Shown here: positions 34,018 through 37,713 of the stretch, piece after piece
Layout of the letters: each line of letters begins with the position of its first letter
Position numbering within the stretch: the first letter of the stretch is position 1
DNA from: Candidatus Binatia bacterium
GTDB lineage: Bacteria > Desulfobacterota > Binatia > Bin18
DNA: 37,713 nucleotides
Direction: 5' to 3'
Assembly (NCBI GenBank): GCA_022826945.1
Contig: JAJDTY010000049.1
Coordinates: forward strand, 1 to 37,713
Made by a program: the position numbers and the translations under genes
The notes under the pieces: generated by a model
Databases searched by the model: none
What the model was told of the DNA's origin: nothing
What the model saw: the letters and a program-made list of their open reading frames with translations, nothing else

Positions 34018-34519
34018 GTAAATGCGCTTCGACCCGACTAATAAGCTGGATAATTTCTGTCGGCAAGCAATCTCGTACAGCTAACTGGCCATGATGCTTT
34101 GCATCGCCGATTAAGGCTGCATAGCTTAGCGTCCCGTCTCTCCCGACACTGAGAGTCACCACTTGGCGCGGTTCTGCGTCCCAGGAAAACAAGACCTCAC
34201 CGTCGCGGTCGGCATCTATCTCTGGAGTTACATCGAAATGCCTAACGAGTATGGAAAGAAGCGATTGCGCGAACCGAGCCGTCGATGGTTCAATGGCAGC
34301 GCTTCGTTCCCCGTCCCAGTCGTCTTCAGAAGCCTCAGCGCAAACCTTCGACAGCTCGATTTTTGCCTCGCGAAGGCGTTGACCTAATTGGGTGATTGTA
34401 CCGAAAAGGTTGACGTCTTCTTCCAAAACAGCGCGAAGCGTCAACGCCTCTTGACTGAATGCTAAACCGCGGGGCTCCGCGGGAGGGAATTCCAGCCTTC
34501 CGATTGTAGCGACACTCAT
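34010..34519 (-). CDS. Uncharacterised protein, middle gene of the TIGR04255 module
   Basis: This 169-residue cytoplasmic protein has a helical N-terminus and then DDWDGERSAAIEPSTARFAQ, followed by PEIDADRDGEVLFSWD and a strand-rich end (VVTLSVGRDGTLSYAALIGD). This 'WDG ... DGEV.F.W ... G.LSYA' layout recurs, from memory, in small proteins found beside TIGR04255 genes. Its ATG overlaps the TIGR04255 stop (ATGA). No catalytic motif is visible, so an enzymatic role cannot be claimed. Confidence 0.75.
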   Translation of the reverse strand: MSVATIGRLEFPPAEPRGLAFSQEALTLRAVLEEDVNLFGTITQLGQRLREAKIELSKVCAEASEDDWDGERSAAIEPSTARFAQSLLSILVRHFDVTPEIDADRDGEVLFSWDAEPRQVVTLSVGRDGTLSYAALIGDAKHHGQLAVRDCLPTEIIQLISRVEAHLHD

Positions 34520-35250
34520 TGATAAGGCTCCAAAGCTTTCTCTGTTAAGCTGCGGAAAAAGATATTATTCTTATACTCTCGGAGTTGTTCGAAAATATTC
34601 GGTATTTCAGTATCCTGAGTTTCAATTCTTTTTTTAACGCAGAATGCATCAATGTCCAGGATTATAGCGTGACCGTGGCTGCCGCTGGGGTCGTAGATTT
34701 GAGCAATGTGAGCTGCATTCGAAATGCTTTCATCATGTATTATAGCCCTTGTCATAAACTTGTTCATGTACTGAGGAAGTCCTTCAGGTATGATGGGGGC
34801 GGATACTAAATAGTCTAGAAGCTCAAGTGTTTCATCGGGCAGCACAATACGGTTAATATAACGGACGGCAAGACGGGTTATAAATTCGGGTTTTGCCACA
34901 GCGACATAGTGGGTCCAAAGCTCCAGAGCCATAGGGAATAGCTCGCCCCATGACGTGTAAGGTTGCAGTCGGCTGAAAGTGAAGCCATCTATACGAAACT
35001 GTGCAATCGACAGCTGGTCAGCATCTTTACAGATACATCCAGTGACACCCATATCTTCGACTTTTGTTGGTGCTTCTGTGGATGCCACGATCCTTGTCTG
35101 GACTGCTTGGCTCTTATTGGGAAATCGGTCTTGGACAAGCGGAAATATGTCCTCCAACTCCTGACCGCGCAGATCAGGTCGAGCCTTGACCTGGAAATCA
35201 AAAATCGCCTCTGTAATAGGGGCATTCGCGAGGTGTCGCGCCTGTGCCAT
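34516..35250 (-). CDS. TIGR04255 family protein (sporadically distributed)
   Basis: This 244-residue protein fits TIGR04255, a sporadic family of unknown function. Signatures are LANAPITEAIFDFQV at the start, FRIDGFTFSRLQPYTSWGELFPMALELWTHYV in the middle and ITRLAVRYINRIVLP. I chose the ATG at 35250; the frame continues to 35349 but the extra residues do not match the family. The base composition is AT-rich compared with the neighbours, consistent with transfer. It leads a three-gene overlapping operon that ends near a tRNA gene. The proposed role as a selfish or defence-like module is inference only. Confidence 0.85.
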   Translation of the reverse strand: MAQARHLANAPITEAIFDFQVKARPDLRGQELEDIFPLVQDRFPNKSQAVQTRIVASTEAPTKVEDMGVTGCICKDADQLSIAQFRIDGFTFSRLQPYTSWGELFPMALELWTHYVAVAKPEFITRLAVRYINRIVLPDETLELLDYLVSAPIIPEGLPQYMNKFMTRAIIHDESISNAAHIAQIYDPSGSHGHAIILDIDAFCVKKRIETQDTEIPNIFEQLREYKNNIFFRSLTEKALEPYQ

Positions 35251-35355
35251 TATCAAAGGACTCGACTCATGAAAAAAGCCTCTGACAAGATGCCTGTCAA
35301 CCTCCTGAGTTGTTGTCGTACAACAGAAGAGCCATAGATGAAAGGACATTATAGT

Positions 35356-35535
35356 CTATTGCCCACCCGACAAGGGGACGACCACCGCGACCAGGCAGAG
35401 AACCGCGACCCAGCTTTCCCACCAGCCGATACCGTCTCCGGTGCGCCTTCGCCCGACGGCCAGAACCCACACGGCGAGCAACGCCCGCCATGGAATCCGT
35501 GGATACCCGAACCATCCCGCTCGTCTCCCTTGCAT
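35356..35535 (-). CDS. 59-aa two-helix membrane protein
   Basis: The ATG at 35535 is preceded by a very strong ribosome site (GGAGGAG, 5 nt away). The product starts MQGRRAGWFGYPRIP and has two hydrophobic segments (WRALLAVWVLAVG and WVAVLCLVAVVVPL) around a short charged loop, so a hairpin in the membrane is likely. A longer in-frame start at 35646 is less likely because it would run over the palindromic box at 35597-35612. It lies downstream of the LuxR-type gene on the same strand with its own promoter-like box, which suggests control by that regulator. No family is recognised. Confidence 0.7.
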   Translation of the reverse strand: MQGRRAGWFGYPRIPWRALLAVWVLAVGRRRTGDGIGWWESWVAVLCLVAVVVPLSGGQ

Positions 35536-35571
35536 ACGCTCCTCCTCCACGCTGCTCCTTGACCACGAGCG

Positions 35572-35612
35572 TAGACGAGAGACGCGGTATAAATCGCTGC
35601 CTAGATGGGCAG
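35572..35612 (-). promoter_or_regulatory. LuxR-regulator box and promoter of the 59-aa membrane protein
   Basis: The palindromic 16-mer at 35597-35612 (minus strand CTGCCCATCTAGGCAG) is followed by CGA, then a total of 18 nt to TCGTCTA (35578-35572). The regulator's own upstream region has the same box, CGA and 18-nt distance to TCGTCTA. The box is 61 bp from the start codon. Confidence 0.55.
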
Positions 35613-35685
35613 CGATAGGCAGAAAAAGGCAAAAGAAGACGGGCAATAAAGAGGAAAAACCGAACAGGGGACGCCCCGGCCCGGG

Positions 35686-36834
35686 TCACCGCCAAGCGCC
35701 GGCAAACTCGGCCAGCGACAACACTAACCGCACCAACTCCACTTGCCCCGAGAGGTCATGCTTTTTATAGCTCTGCTTGAGCAGAAACCGCACGGAGTTC
35801 TCCTGACGGCCCGTCATCCTGGCAATGTCGCGCACGCTGTAGCCTTCGGCCAAGGCGGCGGCGACTTGGCTCTGTGCCGCCGTCAACCCCAACACCTGAG
35901 CCACCAAGGTCGGATCAATCCGCGCCCAGCCGCCCGGCTCAACGATTAGCACGAGGGCAGCGACTTGCGGCCACCCATAGTCCCGGTGACGGACGCCGGC
36001 CGGGCTGATGTGCACCGCCAGCCGGGGCAGCCCGGACGCGCGCTGGATCAGCATCGACCCGCTGAGGGCTGGCTTCCCGGACGCCGGGAGTGCCCGCGCC
36101 AAGAGTTTCCCAAGCCGGTCGGTGTCCGCCCGCACGCGGGCCTCCAGGACACCGCCTTTGTCCACCAAGCCGTCGCCGCGTCGTAGGAGGGTACGCGCCC
36201 GGTCGTTGGCCTCCATGATCCGCCCCCGCGAGTCCAGGTGGAGGATGCCAACCCGGGAGTTGTCGAGCAGCCCGGTCAACGACTCGCTCAGGGCCTCCGC
36301 CCCGACCAGCACCGTCCGGACCCGGACGAATTGCCGGATATGGGGTAATAACCCCTTGATCAGCGTGAGCTGCGGAGACTCCCACCCGCCGGGAGCGACC
36401 GGGTCGGCGGTAAGCCAACTGATGTGGGAGCCGTCCGGCTCGGCCAGACGCACCCTCAGACCGTCCTGGCTCCTGGAGCGGAGTAAAAGCTCATTGTAGG
36501 TGGGCGAGGTCCGCAACTCTTCAGCGGTGTACAGGTCGGTGACGTGCACCACGCGGCTGTCGGGTAGTTGCCGGAGACGCGGGATAGCTTCGTCCACGGG
36601 GTGGTAGACTTCGAAATACTCGCGCTCCAGATCTTCGCGGCGCACCCCCCGGTAGTGGAGCCCAGCGGAGATGACCTGAACATCGTCCTTCGGACCTCTG
36701 CCGACCCCCAGCGCACTGCCCTGTAGGCCGCAGGCCTCATCAATCAGGGCGGAAGTAGCGGGCCACAGGGTATCGTCAAGCATGGCGTCGTATAATGACG
36801 CGAGGATCCGATCGAAGGTGTCTTGGCTGCTCAT
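35686..36834 (-). CDS. LuxR-family transcriptional regulator with PAS-like domain
   Basis: This 382-residue regulator has an N-terminal alpha/beta region, a PAS-like domain near residues 185-300 (LLDNSRVGILHLDSRGRIMEANDRARTLL) and a C-terminal LuxR-type HTH (LTAAQSQVAAALAEGYSVRDIARMTGRQENSVRFLL, about 315-365). It lacks a receiver domain and an autoinducer-binding domain of the LuxR/LasR type, so its signal is unknown. Three phased palindromic boxes lie upstream, and the proximal one sits about 43 bp from the predicted transcription start, which suggests self-activation. No clear ribosome site precedes the ATG at 36834. Confidence 0.9.
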   Translation of the reverse strand: MSSQDTFDRILASLYDAMLDDTLWPATSALIDEACGLQGSALGVGRGPKDDVQVISAGLHYRGVRREDLEREYFEVYHPVDEAIPRLRQLPDSRVVHVTDLYTAEELRTSPTYNELLLRSRSQDGLRVRLAEPDGSHISWLTADPVAPGGWESPQLTLIKGLLPHIRQFVRVRTVLVGAEALSESLTGLLDNSRVGILHLDSRGRIMEANDRARTLLRRGDGLVDKGGVLEARVRADTDRLGKLLARALPASGKPALSGSMLIQRASGLPRLAVHISPAGVRHRDYGWPQVAALVLIVEPGGWARIDPTLVAQVLGLTAAQSQVAAALAEGYSVRDIARMTGRQENSVRFLLKQSYKKHDLSGQVELVRLVLSLAEFAGAWR

Positions 36835-36873
36835 GAGGCACTAGGGAAACACAGGGGGTAGAGTGAGATTTCT

Positions 36874-36984
36874 GTCTATATAGACGAAGTCATCCCCGTT
36901 ATTCGCTACCCAAATGGGCAGAATCAACCAATAAAATACAAGATTTTCTGCCCGACTGGGTAAAATCCCACCCCACTTGGGCAG
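36874..36984 (-). promoter_or_regulatory. Three helically phased palindromic boxes and promoter of the LuxR-type gene
   Basis: Boxes lie at 36906-36921 (minus strand CTGCCCATTTGGGTAG), 36948-36963 (plus strand CTGCCCGACTGGGTAA) and 36969-36984 (plus strand CACCCCACTTGGGCAG). Their centres are 36913.5, 36955.5 and 36976.5, so spacings are 42 and 21 bp, exactly four and two helical turns. After the proximal box come CGA and, 18 nt from the box edge, TCGTCTA (36887-36881), which overlaps the perfect palindrome GTCTATATAGAC (36874-36885). Using TATATA as -10, the box would centre near -43, like class II LuxR activation. Confidence 0.6.
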
Positions 36985-37082
36985 CCTGGCACGTTTTACG
37001 AGCAGAAAAAATCACGCCACCCTGGGCATGGGGGGCTAGACCTCTTGCTCTCCGCGTTTGAACGGTGTTAGGAGGGGCGCCC

Positions 37083-37439
37083 CTACTCCACGGCCGTAAT
37101 CACAAAGTTCTGTTTATTCTGTTGCCATTCCAGGGTCACGGTCTCCCCTGGGGGCGGGAAGCCGTCCACCATACATTCCCCCGCCACGCCCCGCAGGAAT
37201 TCGGCCCCCAAGGTCGTCACCCGCGCCACAACCGTATGCTCCCCGTCACCCAGCCGGTTCCAGTTGAACAGCAGTCCAAACCCGTTGGCCGTATCTCCAC
37301 ACACGTCTTGTGTGTCCACCCGCTCCGTGCCATACGTCGCCATCTGCGTCGTGAGATCCCCAATCGCAATCTCTACCGCCTCGGGCGTCACACATCCAGC
37401 CCGAGAGCACACCAATCCCACTAAAATCTGCTCACACAT
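37083..37439 (-). CDS. Small protein with recurrent 'GFGLLFNWN...WQQN.QNFVIT' C-terminal domain
   Basis: This 118-residue protein has a short Cys-containing start (MCEQILVGLVCSRAGC) and then a beta-rich domain: YGTERVDTQDVCGDTANGFG, LLFNWNRLGDGEHTVVARV, LGAEFLRGVAGEC, then a terminal TLEWQQNKQNFVITAVE. From memory this domain recurs as a C-terminal module of secreted or surface-like proteins in deltaproteobacterial and Tectomicrobia-like genomes. Here the usual strand between HTV and VTTLG seems shortened by about 14 residues. A GTG at 37451 could add four residues, but a palindromic box covers it. I assign no function. Confidence 0.6.
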   Translation of the reverse strand: MCEQILVGLVCSRAGCVTPEAVEIAIGDLTTQMATYGTERVDTQDVCGDTANGFGLLFNWNRLGDGEHTVVARVTTLGAEFLRGVAGECMVDGFPPPGETVTLEWQQNKQNFVITAVE

Positions 37440-37443
37440 GTCG

Positions 37444-37459
37444 CTGCCCACATGGGTAG
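37444..37459. promoter_or_regulatory. Fifth copy of the palindromic box
   Basis: CTGCCCACATGGGTAG is almost perfectly palindromic and matches the boxes upstream of the LuxR-type gene. On the minus strand it is also followed by CGA, as in the two best copies, but TCGTCTA does not follow. It sits at the very start of the WQQN-tail gene (5 nt before its ATG), so it could act as a repressor site or mark a wrongly chosen start. Confidence 0.5.
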
Positions 37460-37500
37460 AAGTGACAAAAAATGTGAAAAAAAGAAATGAGCAGGGAGCA

Positions 37501-37528
37501 CCCGCCCCGGCGGGACCGCCGGGGCGGG
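37501..37528 (-). terminator. Strong GC hairpin after the window-edge gene
   Basis: CCCGCCCCGGCGG (37501-37513) pairs perfectly with CCGCCGGGGCGGG (37516-37528), which leaves a tight loop. On the minus strand it begins 1 nt after the TGA at 37530 and is followed about 13 nt later by a T-rich stretch that includes seven consecutive T. It probably terminates transcription of the gene entering from the window edge. Confidence 0.65.
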
Positions 37529-37529
37529 T

Positions 37530-37713
37530 TCATTCGACTTGGGTAATGACAAAGTGCTGACTATTCTGTTGCCACAAGGGCACAACAGTACAACCGATAT
37601 TGGAGGGGGTAGGACCGCCGGAAGCCGTCCTCGTAGGCGATGCCCACCCCTTTGACATAGGAGCCCGCCGGACAGGTTTGCGCCCCCGCGTCTTGCGCCC
37701 GCACCCAGGGCTG
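37530..37713 (-). pseudogene. Partial gene end with out-of-frame WQQN tail (frameshifted or duplicated 3' cassette)
   Basis: The window cuts this locus. One minus frame looks like real protein (TCPAGSYVKGVGIAYEDGF, then RRSYPLQYRLYCCALVATE) and stops with TAG at 37561-37563. In another frame the DNA reads LWQQNSQHFVITQVE and stops with TGA at 37530. That tail matches the C-terminus of the neighbour (WQQNKQNFVITAVE), with 28 of 32 bases identical over the core. Either a frameshift joins body and tail, or a tail fragment was duplicated behind an intact gene. Without the upstream part I cannot decide. Confidence 0.45.

Noticed and set aside
35297..35695. 132-aa minus frame overlapping the LuxR-type stop and the 59-aa gene
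   Set aside because: It lacks a ribosome site and is Arg/Gly-rich; the overlapping 59-aa frame has GGAGGAG and membrane helices.

Overview
This window is a GC-rich, densely coded bacterial chromosome segment of about 37.7 kb with no rRNA, insertion sequence or CRISPR array. The gene set suggests a Gram-negative, largely aerobic heterotroph: a MoxR/Bat operon, NAD-linked molybdenum formate dehydrogenase, a tungsten-type aldehyde oxidoreductase, P450 and Rieske oxygenases, and ordinary purine and thiamine genes. The style resembles uncultured Tectomicrobia- or deltaproteobacteria-like lineages. That placement is an impression, not a measurement.

Region 1 (1-9.6 kb) is an oxidative tailoring cluster. 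It holds an extended SDR of the 3-beta-HSD type (cut by the window start), an FAD oxidoreductase of the COG2907 type, a Rieske oxygenase translationally coupled to an unusual GPP34 (GOLPH3-like)-cytochrome P450 fusion, a YbaK-type deacylase, a second P450 resembling CYP51, and an SCP-type thiolase with its DUF35 partner. Together these look like steroid or other cyclic-isoprenoid modification. No cyclase is visible, so the substrate is inferred.

Region 2 (9.6-18.6 kb, minus strand) is a complete MoxR-DUF58-Bat operon: moxR, a DUF58 protein, a BatD-like membrane protein, batA, batB, batC, batD and batE, with a 35-aa membrane microprotein after it. A good sigma70-type promoter and a series of inverted repeats lie in the divergent region at 18.5-18.6 kb.

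Region 3 (18.6-26.5 kb) is a Mo/W-enzyme region. A fused NuoE/NuoF-type subunit and the formate dehydrogenase catalytic subunit run on the plus strand. Converging on them on the minus strand are a MobA-MoaD fusion, an aldehyde ferredoxin oxidoreductase, two tiny coupled microprotein genes and a DUF2237 gene.

Region 4 (26.6-33.5 kb) is mostly housekeeping: a double-RRM RNA-binding protein, a DUF1015 protein, purD, purH, thiS-thiG-thiE, and a tRNA-Thr(CGT) with its own promoter and terminator.

Region 5 (33.6-37.7 kb) is accessory. A visibly more AT-rich three-gene module (TIGR04255 family plus two uncharacterised, overlapping partners) lies just after the tRNA. Beyond it are a 59-aa two-helix membrane protein, a LuxR-type PAS/HTH regulator, and small proteins sharing a 'WQQN..FVIT' C-terminal tail. 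A recurring 16-bp palindrome (CTGCCCA-NN-TGGGTAG type) occurs five times here. Three copies lie upstream of the regulator at centre spacings of 42 and 21 bp, and one lies upstream of the small membrane protein with the same downstream promoter geometry as the proximal copy at the regulator. This suggests a small self-regulated regulon.
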